A DNA stretch of 64,000 nucleotides from Phytoactinopolyspora alkaliphila (GTDB taxonomy: Bacteria; Actinomycetota; Actinomycetes; Jiangellales; Jiangellaceae), in NCBI RefSeq assembly GCF_010550695.1, contig NZ_JAAGOB010000003.1, positions 372,001-436,000 of the forward strand, given 5' to 3'. The notes beneath the pieces were generated by a model. The model made no database searches. It worked only from the letters and a program-made list of their open reading frames with translations, and was not told the origin of the DNA. Shown in pieces: positions 57,389-64,000 of the stretch (positions are counted from its first letter, which is position 1; every line of letters starts with the position of its first letter). Position numbers and translations under genes: made by a program.

Positions 57389-58165
57389 GTGCGACGTGAA
57401 CCTTTGCGCAGCGTGGCCATCCTGTCCGACATCCACGGAGCTCTGCCGGCTCTCGAAGCGGTCTTGGCGGAGCCGGACGTGCAGGCCGCGGACCGGCTCG
57501 TTCTCACCGGCGATATCGCCGCCGGACCGCTCCCGGTGCAGACACTCGACCTGCTCGTCTCCCTCGGTGAGTGGGTGACCTGGGTCCGGGGAAACGCGGA
57601 CCGGGAGCTGGTCGACGTCGCCCGTGGCGAGCGAAGCGAGCACGAGGTGTCCACCTGGGCTGGACGGCAGCTTCGGCCGGACCAGGTCGACCTGCTCGAC
57701 CGCCTGCCGCATCCGGTGACACTTGACATCAGCGGCTTCGGCCCGGTCCTGTTCTGTCACGGCACGCCGCGGGACGACGAGGAGGTCGTCCTCGTGGACA
57801 GTGCCCTGTCCCGATGGGCCGACGTCTTCGCCGGGCTCGACCCAGCGGTACGCACCGTCGTGTGCGGGCACACGCACATGCCGTTCCAGCGGATGGTGGA
57901 CCGGCGTCTCGTCGTCAACGCCGGCAGTGTCGGCATGCCCTACGGGCGGCCTGGTCCGCACTGGGCGCTGCTTCGCGACGGTGTGGTGCAGCTACGCCGC
58001 ACCGAGGTGGACCTCGAGCGGATCGCGGTACAGACCGTCGAGCTCAGCCACTTCTCCGGCGTCGAAATGTGGGTGGACCACTACACGCGTTCCGCGGCGT
58101 CGGACGCCGAGGCGCTGCGTGTCTTCGCCCCACGGGACGGCCGGGAGGACAGCCAGGAAAGCTGA
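57389..58165 (+). CDS. Metallophosphoesterase (YfcE/MJ0936-type)
   Basis: A 258-residue calcineurin-like phosphoesterase. Metal motifs are SDIHGALPALE, LTGDIAAGP, RGNADREL (GNxD), LFCHGTP and VCGHTHMPF, all intact. Family members hydrolyse phosphodiesters or nucleotides. GTG 57389 follows GGGGAGGA. It converges with the DUF3352 gene, only 8 bases apart. Confidence 0.9.
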   Translation: MRREPLRSVAILSDIHGALPALEAVLAEPDVQAADRLVLTGDIAAGPLPVQTLDLLVSLGEWVTWVRGNADRELVDVARGERSEHEVSTWAGRQLRPDQVDLLDRLPHPVTLDISGFGPVLFCHGTPRDDEEVVLVDSALSRWADVFAGLDPAVRTVVCGHTHMPFQRMVDRRLVVNAGSVGMPYGRPGPHWALLRDGVVQLRRTEVDLERIAVQTVELSHFSGVEMWVDHYTRSAASDAEALRVFAPRDGREDSQES

Positions 58166-58173
58166 CCGGGGCC

Positions 58174-59913
58174 TCAGTTGGCCGTGATCCGCATGGTCAC
58201 CTCGGTGTGTCCGTCCCGGATGTGCGCGGAGTAGCCGATCGCCTGCACCGCTTGCAGGGAAGCGACGAGGTCCTCGTTGCCCGGCTCGTCGAAGAAGGAC
58301 GTGACGAGATCCTCCACCGTGTCGACATTGACGAAGAACACGGCGTCGGCGTTGGCGGCGTCCTTGACGGCGGTGGTGTAGACATCGGTGTCGCCGAGAC
58401 CGCCGCCCTCAATCAACCGGGCGCCGGCCTCCGGGCTCGAAGCGATGAGGTAGCCGTCGTCGGTGAGCTCCAGCGGGAGGTCGTCCATCGGCATCTCGGC
58501 CCACTCGGCCCAACGTCGAAGCTTCTCCCACACTTCCCGCGCGGCGTCGGCGTCGGTGTCCACCAATGCGCCCAGGCCGACCGACGACATGTCGCCGTAG
58601 GTGGTGATCGCGTCGATGTCCACGTTCTGAGCGTCAAGCGTGAGAACGAAGTTCTCACCGAACAACGTGCCCAGGTCGTCAGGGAAGGTCAGACCCGCCG
58701 TGGCGGCGAGGCCTTGGATCATCCGCGACTGGTCCGGTGTGGCCTCGAAGAGCGTCTCCCAGTTCTCCCGCAGATAGCTGTCGCCGTTGGCGAAGCCGAG
58801 CAGCAGGGTGGTGTCCTCCGGCACGTCGGCTCGTACGCCTCCACCGCTGAGCTCTGTGTACGCGTCTCCGGTGATGACCGAGGCGATCTCGGCGTAGTCG
58901 CTGTCGAACCGGAACGCCATGGCGACGCTGCGGTACGCACCCTCGAACATCGCCCGCATGTCGTCCATCGACGGCATGTCCGGGTCGTAGAAGGCGTCAG
59001 ACGGGTGCATCTCGGCTCCCGGCATCTCGAACGCGTCGAACATGCCGGCACTGGAGAACCACATCGACGCGACGCCCTGATCTCCCAGCAGTTTCATCGC
59101 CTCGGTGAACTCCGAGTTGGAACTGAGGGAGGATTCCTGCGCCCATGCCGCGTGACGCTCGGCGTTCTCCTGCGTGTCCGACAAGATCAGATAACCGTCG
59201 GAATACACCCGCCCGAACTCGTCAGCCCCTGGATCGCCACACGCCAGACCCTGCTGAATGGTCGCCTCGGCCGCGTCCTGGTCCTCGATCTGCAGCGCGA
59301 CAGCGAACTCCGGGTCCGTGCCTTCGCCGGTAGGTGGCAGCATCGCTCCACCGAGGCGGTCGCCGAGCCACGGCTCGACGTCGGCCTCGAAGTCGATGTC
59401 GCAGCCGGTGGCCGCCGTGAACTCGTCGATGACCCGCTTGCGCAGGTCCTCGTCGTCGGCGACGCCGCCCAGAGCGTCGCCGATAGCCGGGAACTTGCGC
59501 AGGAATCGCATCGCTTCGATCTTCTGCGATGCGGATGGGTCCAGATCGAGACGGAAGTAACCCACCGCGTCGGCCGGAAGCACGTCATGCGGCTGGGTGC
59601 CGGCGCCGTCGAGCGAGCGCCAGGCGAACACGCCTCCCGGAACCAGGAGCAGCACGGCGAGGGCGAGGGCAGCGGCGAGCACGCCACGGCGGCGCTGTGG
59701 GTGCGGCTCACCCACCGGCTGCTCAGCGATGCTGGGAGGGGGAGGCGGCGGTGGCAGCGCGCTGGACGGCGCCGGTGAGCCGGCCGAAGGTTCCGGCGCG
59801 CTGGACTGTGATGGGGTGCTGGATGATGGTGGCGGTGGCGGCGGAGTGGCCGGCGGGGCCGCAGGCGGCGCCTCGTGCGGTCGATCTGGGCTGGCCGGGT
59901 CCGACGTCGACAT
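58174..59913 (-). CDS. DUF3352 domain membrane-anchored protein
   Basis: A 579-residue protein. The first 80 residues are a Pro/Ser/Ala-rich cytoplasmic tail with poly-proline runs. One membrane helix follows (about 83-103, GVLAAALALAVLLLVPGGVF). The remainder is an acidic extracytoplasmic DUF3352 domain that opens with LPADAVGYFRLDLDP. The function is unknown; the poly-proline tail may recruit partners. ATG 59913 follows GGGGACAGGA, preferred over an upstream frame start. Confidence 0.82.
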   Translation of the reverse strand: MSTSDPASPDRPHEAPPAAPPATPPPPPPSSSTPSQSSAPEPSAGSPAPSSALPPPPPPPSIAEQPVGEPHPQRRRGVLAAALALAVLLLVPGGVFAWRSLDGAGTQPHDVLPADAVGYFRLDLDPSASQKIEAMRFLRKFPAIGDALGGVADDEDLRKRVIDEFTAATGCDIDFEADVEPWLGDRLGGAMLPPTGEGTDPEFAVALQIEDQDAAEATIQQGLACGDPGADEFGRVYSDGYLILSDTQENAERHAAWAQESSLSSNSEFTEAMKLLGDQGVASMWFSSAGMFDAFEMPGAEMHPSDAFYDPDMPSMDDMRAMFEGAYRSVAMAFRFDSDYAEIASVITGDAYTELSGGGVRADVPEDTTLLLGFANGDSYLRENWETLFEATPDQSRMIQGLAATAGLTFPDDLGTLFGENFVLTLDAQNVDIDAITTYGDMSSVGLGALVDTDADAAREVWEKLRRWAEWAEMPMDDLPLELTDDGYLIASSPEAGARLIEGGGLGDTDVYTTAVKDAANADAVFFVNVDTVEDLVTSFFDEPGNEDLVASLQAVQAIGYSAHIRDGHTEVTMRITAN

Positions 59914-60214
59914 TCCTGTCCCCTCGATCTCAAGCACGACGAATCACTACACAGGCTAGTCCATCCCCTCGTGTGGAGCGGATCCTCAGCGAACCGAACC
60001 CTAGGGTCCGGCGAAATGCGAGGACCGCTTTCAGCGTTGTACTGAATGCTGTATACGCCGACGGGCCGGCACCGGCGGTCCATGGTCGAAGACTCGGCAG
60101 CCCCTGGTTGGCAGTGGGATAGGCCGGAGGCCCGCCACGGTAATACGCGGGCCTGATCTGTACAGTAGAAGTGGACGAGTTGATCTGCCCAGAGGTGGGC
60201 GTTGGAGGAGAGCG
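59914..60214. other. Divergent promoter region, DUF3352 / BI-1
   Basis: The 301 bases contain no gene. TACAGT near 60159-60164 is a reasonable -10 for the rightward gene, and GGAGGAGAG just before 60215 is its ribosome site. Confidence 0.35.
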
Positions 60215-61021
60215 ATGCAGAGTAGTAACCCGGTATTCGGGCGGTCGGCTGCTTTCAGCGGACGCCCAGGTGTTCAGCAGGTTCCGGCACCGAGTGCCGA
60301 GAAGCTCGAGCAGATGTACTCGGCCCCGTCTGCCACCCCGTCGCAGACCGGCCGGATGACGTACGACGATGTCGTCATGCGCACGGGCGCCACGCTCGGT
60401 GTGCTGTTGATCGGCGCGGTCATCGGCTGGATGAATACCGGCCTGTTCTACGTCGGACTGATCGGTGGCCTTGTCCTCGGACTTGTCAATGCGTTCAAGA
60501 AGGAGCCGAGCCCACCGCTGATTCTCGCGTACGCGGCCTTGCAGGGTCTGTTCGTCGGCGGCATCAGCTCCATTCTCGAGGGTTCCACCATCTCGGCGGG
60601 CGGCACGCCGCTCAACGGAATCGTGGCTCAGGCGATCGTCGGAACCCTCGGTGTTTTCGCGGTGTCGTTGTTCCTCTACCGCAGTGGCCGGATACGGGTG
60701 ACGCCGAAGTTCCAGCGTGGCCTCTTGATGGCCATGGGCGGCTACATGGTCTTCGTCGTCTTCAACCTGATGGCGCAGATCTTCAACTGGACCGACAGCC
60801 CCTTCGGGTTCCGCAGCGGCTGGCTCGGTATCGCGATCGGGCTGTTCGCGGTCGGTCTGGCGGCGTTCATGCTAATTCTCGACTTCGACTTCATCGAGAA
60901 GGGCGTCAAGGAGGGCATCCCGGCCAGGTTCGCCTGGACCGCGGCGTTCGGCCTCACTGTCACCCTGGTCTGGCTCTACATCGAGATGCTCCGGCTGCTG
61001 GCCATACTCAGAGGCGAATGA
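60215..61021 (+). CDS. Bax inhibitor-1/YccA family membrane protein
   Basis: A 268-residue membrane protein with seven predicted helices between residues about 55 and 265, after a 50-residue polar N-terminus (FGRSAAFSGRPGVQQ). The BI-1 signature region is seen as LILAYAALQGLFVGGISS and late ILDFDFIEKGVKEGIPARFAW, whose acidic pair lines the proposed proton or calcium path. The function in bacteria is unclear. The length is family-typical for the actinobacterial form. Confidence 0.9.
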   Translation: MQSSNPVFGRSAAFSGRPGVQQVPAPSAEKLEQMYSAPSATPSQTGRMTYDDVVMRTGATLGVLLIGAVIGWMNTGLFYVGLIGGLVLGLVNAFKKEPSPPLILAYAALQGLFVGGISSILEGSTISAGGTPLNGIVAQAIVGTLGVFAVSLFLYRSGRIRVTPKFQRGLLMAMGGYMVFVVFNLMAQIFNWTDSPFGFRSGWLGIAIGLFAVGLAAFMLILDFDFIEKGVKEGIPARFAWTAAFGLTVTLVWLYIEMLRLLAILRGE

Positions 61022-61085
61022 CGCCGCCTACCGCGCCGGCACGTTGAGGGCGGCGTCGGAACGGGCCGTTCACAGCAGACAGTGA

Positions 61086-61128
61086 AGGCGGGTGTCGCCG
61101 GGGAAGATCGCCCCGGTGACACCCGCCT
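61086..61128 (+). terminator. Terminator after the BI-1 gene
   Basis: Arms 61086-61103 and 61111-61128 pair over 18 bases (AGGCGGGTGTC... and its complement) with a single G-U pair and the 7-base loop AAGATCG, then CTTCT follows. Confidence 0.8.
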
Positions 61129-61229
61129 CTTCTATGACACGGACGTCCCACGCGGGCCGCACGATAGTAATGCCCCGGCGTCGGGGCAAGGGGGGACGCC
61201 AACGGCCGTCGCTGTGCGAAGCGTCGTGG

Positions 61230-61460
61230 CTACTTGAACGCGCGGGCGGCGCGGCGGAGGTTGTGCTCGTGCACGATGGCCGTCGCGTGCCCGTGAGCCA
61301 AGCCGTGCTCGCTGCGCAGCCATCGGACCCGATCATCGAAGCGGGAGAACGCCGGACCGGCTTCTAAGGCCTTGAACCACTCCCGGAGATCTCGACCGGT
61401 GCAACTCGGCACTCGGGCGAGAAGATTGCGATGGGTTTCCTCGGAGTGGTTCAGGCTCAT
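61230..61460 (-). CDS. DUF4287 domain protein
   Basis: A 76-residue protein starting MSLNHSEETHRNLLARVP, with the DUF4287 pattern TGRDLREWFKAL and RWLRSEHGLAHGHATAIVHEH. ATG 61460 follows ACGGAGGCGACC; a longer frame begins at 61520. The family is small, cytoplasmic and uncharacterised. It is upstream of, but transcribed away from, the BI-1 gene. Confidence 0.75.
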   Translation of the reverse strand: MSLNHSEETHRNLLARVPSCTGRDLREWFKALEAGPAFSRFDDRVRWLRSEHGLAHGHATAIVHEHNLRRAARAFK

Positions 61461-61551
61461 GGTCGCCTCCGTTGCTCGTGAGGGCTCCTTTATTCGACTC
61501 TGCCTCACGCTCGCGGCCATGACAAGCCCTATTCTCTGATCAACTCGGCTG

Positions 61552-62772
61552 TCAGATCATTTCGATGAGCACGGCCATGCCCTGACCACCGCCGACGCAC
61601 ATGGTCTCCAGACCCACGGTGCCGCCCGTCTCCCGCAGGCCGTTGATCAAGGTAGTCATGATCCGAGCGCCGGTGGAGCCGAACGGGTGCCCGAGCGCGA
61701 TGGCGCCCCCGTGGACGTTGAGCTTGTCGTAGGCGATTCCGAGCTGGCGCGCACTCGGCACTACCTGTGCGGCGAACGCTTCATTGATCTCAACCAGGTC
61801 GACGTCGCCGATGTTCATCCCGGCCCGGTCCAGCACCCTGCGGGTGGCCTCGACCGGGCCGAGTCCCATGATCTCCGGGGACAAGGCGGACGTCGCGGTA
61901 GCCACCACGCGGGCCAGAGGTGTGATCCCGAGTTCGTGGGCACGGCTGTCGGACATGATGACGACGGCCGCCGCGCCGTCGCTGAGCGGCGTGCAGTTCC
62001 CGGCGGTGACCGTTCCGTCCGGCCGGAAGGCAGGCGCCAGGGCAGCTACCTTCTCCAGCGTGGTGCCTGGGCGCGGGCTGTCGTCGACGTCCACGACGCG
62101 GCCGTCGGGCAACGTGACCGGCGTGATCTCCCGGGTGAAGAAGCCCTTCTTGATCGCTTCCTCAGCCCTGTTCTGCGATAGAACAGCGAACTCGTCTTGC
62201 TCAGAGCGGCTCACACCCGTCAGGGTGGCGACGTTCTCCGCGGTCTGGCCCATCTGGATGTAGATGTCCGGCAGGAGCCCGTCCGCACGCGGGTCTGTCC
62301 AGGGCTCGTTGGTCTCGGCGAGGCGTGCCGTCCTTTCCTGGGCGGCTGTGAACAACGGGTTCTGAGCGGCTCCCGCGTCCACCCCCGCACCGCCGAATCC
62401 CGCGTAGCGGGACACGCACTCGACGCCGGCGGACACGAACGCGTGGCCCTCTCCTGCCTTGATGGCGTGGAAGGCCATCCGTGCGGTTTGCACGGAGGAC
62501 GCGCAGAACCGGTTGATCGTCGCGGCCGGCACCGCGTCGAGGCCGAGTTGCACAGCGATCCGGCGTGCGACGTTGCCGCCGTGCTCGTCTCGTGGTTCCG
62601 CACAACCTACGTAGATGTCGTCGAGCTCGGCCGGATCCAACTGGGGCACGGCGCTCAGCGCGGATTGGATCATGGCTGCCGCGAGGTCGTCCGGCCGGAC
62701 GTCGACCAGTGATCCCTTGAACGCGCGGCCAATGGGCGAACGCGCGGCAGCAACGACGACGGCTTCGGCCAT
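61552..62772 (-). CDS. fadA: Acetyl-CoA C-acyltransferase (thiolase)
   Basis: A 406-residue enzyme of the last step of fatty-acid beta-oxidation. The acyl-accepting cysteine is in NRFCASSVQTARM, the catalytic histidine in GGAIALGHPFGSTGAR and the second cysteine in ETMCVGGGQG. The length and motifs are complete. It stands without a FadB partner here. A biosynthetic acetoacetyl-CoA thiolase role is also possible. Confidence 0.92.
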   Translation of the reverse strand: MAEAVVVAAARSPIGRAFKGSLVDVRPDDLAAAMIQSALSAVPQLDPAELDDIYVGCAEPRDEHGGNVARRIAVQLGLDAVPAATINRFCASSVQTARMAFHAIKAGEGHAFVSAGVECVSRYAGFGGAGVDAGAAQNPLFTAAQERTARLAETNEPWTDPRADGLLPDIYIQMGQTAENVATLTGVSRSEQDEFAVLSQNRAEEAIKKGFFTREITPVTLPDGRVVDVDDSPRPGTTLEKVAALAPAFRPDGTVTAGNCTPLSDGAAAVVIMSDSRAHELGITPLARVVATATSALSPEIMGLGPVEATRRVLDRAGMNIGDVDLVEINEAFAAQVVPSARQLGIAYDKLNVHGGAIALGHPFGSTGARIMTTLINGLRETGGTVGLETMCVGGGQGMAVLIEMI

Positions 62773-62863
62773 GGTGCCCTCCCCAGAGGCTTCTAGCCCC
62801 CGATGTTACCCGTTGGTAGAGTGCCGATGGCAAGTGGAGTCCGACGGTTCGCCGAGGAGAGCT

Positions 62864-63466
62864 GTGCAGCGTAACGACATCCCCGTCCGCACGGCCACCC
62901 TTGAGGATGTCGATGCGGCGACTCGCACCTTGACTCGCGCGTTCGCCGACAACGTCTTCACCCGGCACGTCATCAGTGGCGACCATTATCTTCAGCGGCT
63001 GGAGCAGTTCCACCGCCTCTTCGTCGAGAACATCGGCATCCCGTACGGCCGGGTGTGGATCACCGCCGACGGCAGCGCGGCCTCCGTCTGGACCACACCT
63101 GCCACGGCGGATTCCGGGGATGTCCTCGCCCCGATCGCCGGGCGTTTCGGGGAGCTCGCCGGTGACCGGGCGGACGTGTACATCGCTTGCGAGGAGGAGA
63201 TGGCGCGGCACCGGCCGGCGGGGCCGGTCTGGTTTCTCGGCAGCGTGGGGGTAGATCCGGCTCGGCAGGGCCGGGGACTCGGCAGAGCGGTGATCGAGCC
63301 CGGTCTCGCCGCCGCCGACGCTGAGAGCGTGCCCGCGTTTCTTGAGACTTCTGAGCGGGTCAACGTCGGCATCTACGAGCGGATGGGCTTTGAGGTGACG
63401 GCCGAGTACGAGCTCCCGGCCGGCGGACCGGTCACCTGGGCGATGACTCGTCCCGCCGGCTCATGA
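62864..63466 (+). CDS. GNAT family N-acetyltransferase
   Basis: A 200-residue acetyltransferase. The acetyl-CoA motif A reads LGSVGVDPARQGRGLGRAVIEP, and motif B is near NVGIYERMGFEV. The substrate is unknown. GTG 62864 follows GAGGAGAG. It is divergent from the thiolase gene, and its end overlaps the end of the SGNH hydrolase gene by 6 bases. Confidence 0.88.
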   Translation: MQRNDIPVRTATLEDVDAATRTLTRAFADNVFTRHVISGDHYLQRLEQFHRLFVENIGIPYGRVWITADGSAASVWTTPATADSGDVLAPIAGRFGELAGDRADVYIACEEEMARHRPAGPVWFLGSVGVDPARQGRGLGRAVIEPGLAAADAESVPAFLETSERVNVGIYERMGFEVTAEYELPAGGPVTWAMTRPAGS

Positions 63467-64000
63467 GCCGAGCCTTTGCTCCGCCGTCGGACCGGTAGCC
63501 GTGTTCTCCGCGGCGTGTAGTGCGTCCGGACTCGCCGCGCGGCCGCGGTTGCGCAGCCGCGCCCAGGTCCCGCGCGGGCCCCGTCGGTTGCCACCGACCG
63601 TGGTGGCGGCCACCTCGGAGCCTGCCTGATTCGCGGCCGTGGCGGCGGCGACGGAGACGGGCAGAATACTGTCACCCGCGAACGGCTCGAGGGTGTCGTC
63701 GTCCTCCGACCACAGGCCCAGGGCGGCCACCACTGACGGTAGCGCGGCAGCAGCGGCGTGGGCGTATCCGGCCGACGACGGATGGAACTTGTCCTCGCTG
63801 AACAGCTCCATGGGAGACGCGGCGAACTCCGGTCCCAGGATGGAGCCGAGGGAGACGGTGCGCCCACCGGCCTCAACCACCGCGACGGTCTGCGCTGCCG
63901 CGAGCTGGCGGCTCCACCGGCGGGCGAGCCAGCGCAGAGGTGGCTGGATCGGCCTGATGGTTCCGAGATCCGGGCAGGTGCCGACGACCACCTCACAACC
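63461..64000 (-). CDS. SGNH/GDSL hydrolase, 3' part (cut by window edge)
   Basis: The gene runs off the window, so only about 180 C-terminal residues are seen. Block V of the SGNH family is present with the catalytic Asp and His in FSEDKFHPSSAGYAHAAAA, and VVVGTCPDLG is the preceding conserved stretch. It would be a secreted or cytoplasmic esterase/lipase. The last 70 residues form a low-complexity basic tail. Confidence 0.85.
   Translation of the reverse strand, partial: GCEVVVGTCPDLGTIRPIQPPLRWLARRWSRQLAAAQTVAVVEAGGRTVSLGSILGPEFAASPMELFSEDKFHPSSAGYAHAAAAALPSVVAALGLWSEDDDTLEPFAGDSILPVSVAAATAANQAGSEVAATTVGGNRRGPRGTWARLRNRGRAASPDALHAAENTATGPTAEQRLGS

Overview
The window comes from a high-GC actinobacterium. 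The evidence is the strong G/C bias at third codon positions, frequent GTG starts, a mycothiol-type DinB domain, a LAL-type LuxR regulator, a DUF222/HNH (13E12-like) gene and a MetQNI-MetH complement typical of free-living Actinomycetota. A soil or plant-associated relative of Jiangellaceae or Nocardioidaceae fits, but the genus cannot be fixed from this sequence alone. About 55 protein genes, one tRNA gene and several relics are annotated.

Left part (1-15.1 kb) looks like ordinary chromosome. It holds an MFS exporter with its TetR repressor, a methionine importer metQNI, and an NDH-2 NADH dehydrogenase behind a textbook Rex operator. These are followed by a DEAD-box RNA helicase, a heterodimeric ABC exporter, a cyclopropane-fatty-acid-synthase-like methyltransferase, a GcvR-like ACT protein, a divergent peptide deformylase and an unusual short-arm tRNA-Leu(UAA).

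Middle part (15.2-30.6 kb) looks like an accessory catabolic island placed directly after that tRNA gene. It carries a CUT1-type ABC importer without its own ATPase, a 3-hydroxyisobutyrate-dehydrogenase-like enzyme, a deaminase, a MocR/PdxR-type regulator and a Tm-1-like ATP-binding protein. These are followed by a tightly overlapping operon: TIM-barrel 'PEP hydrolase' family, cupin, MmgE/PrpD, a half-length MmgE/PrpD, isochorismatase-type hydrolase, NIPSNAP, a possible 24-codon micro-ORF, a Dabb protein, a second HIBADH paralogue and an alpha/beta hydrolase. The right edge is a scrapyard: an ACT-domain gene relic, a strong hairpin, a frameshifted small membrane ORF and the first codons of an IS110-type transposase. 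No described pathway I know contains this set. It is the best candidate here for an undescribed system, and its two Tm-1 halves are the bacterial split version of the fused plant/fungal Tm-1 protein.

Right part (30.6-64 kb) is mixed. It holds an epoxide hydrolase, a cupin, and metH behind what I read as an S-adenosylhomocysteine riboswitch with a ribosome-binding-site-sequestering hairpin. Next come a small secreted protein, a PfpI/DJ-1 protein, a LysE exporter and a flavin-dependent oxidoreductase plus amidotransferase pair with an internally deleted oxidoreductase relic. Then come an ArsR plus DinB-SRPBCC fusion plus AlkD-like operon, a cold-shock protein, a photolyase, a CYP152 P450 peroxygenase, a DUF222/HNH protein with glycine-rich repeats, a LAL regulator and a very large secreted subtilase. 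The window ends with a metallophosphoesterase, a DUF3352 protein, a Bax-inhibitor-1 family protein, a DUF4287 protein, a thiolase, a GNAT acetyltransferase and the 3' part of an SGNH hydrolase gene cut by the window edge.
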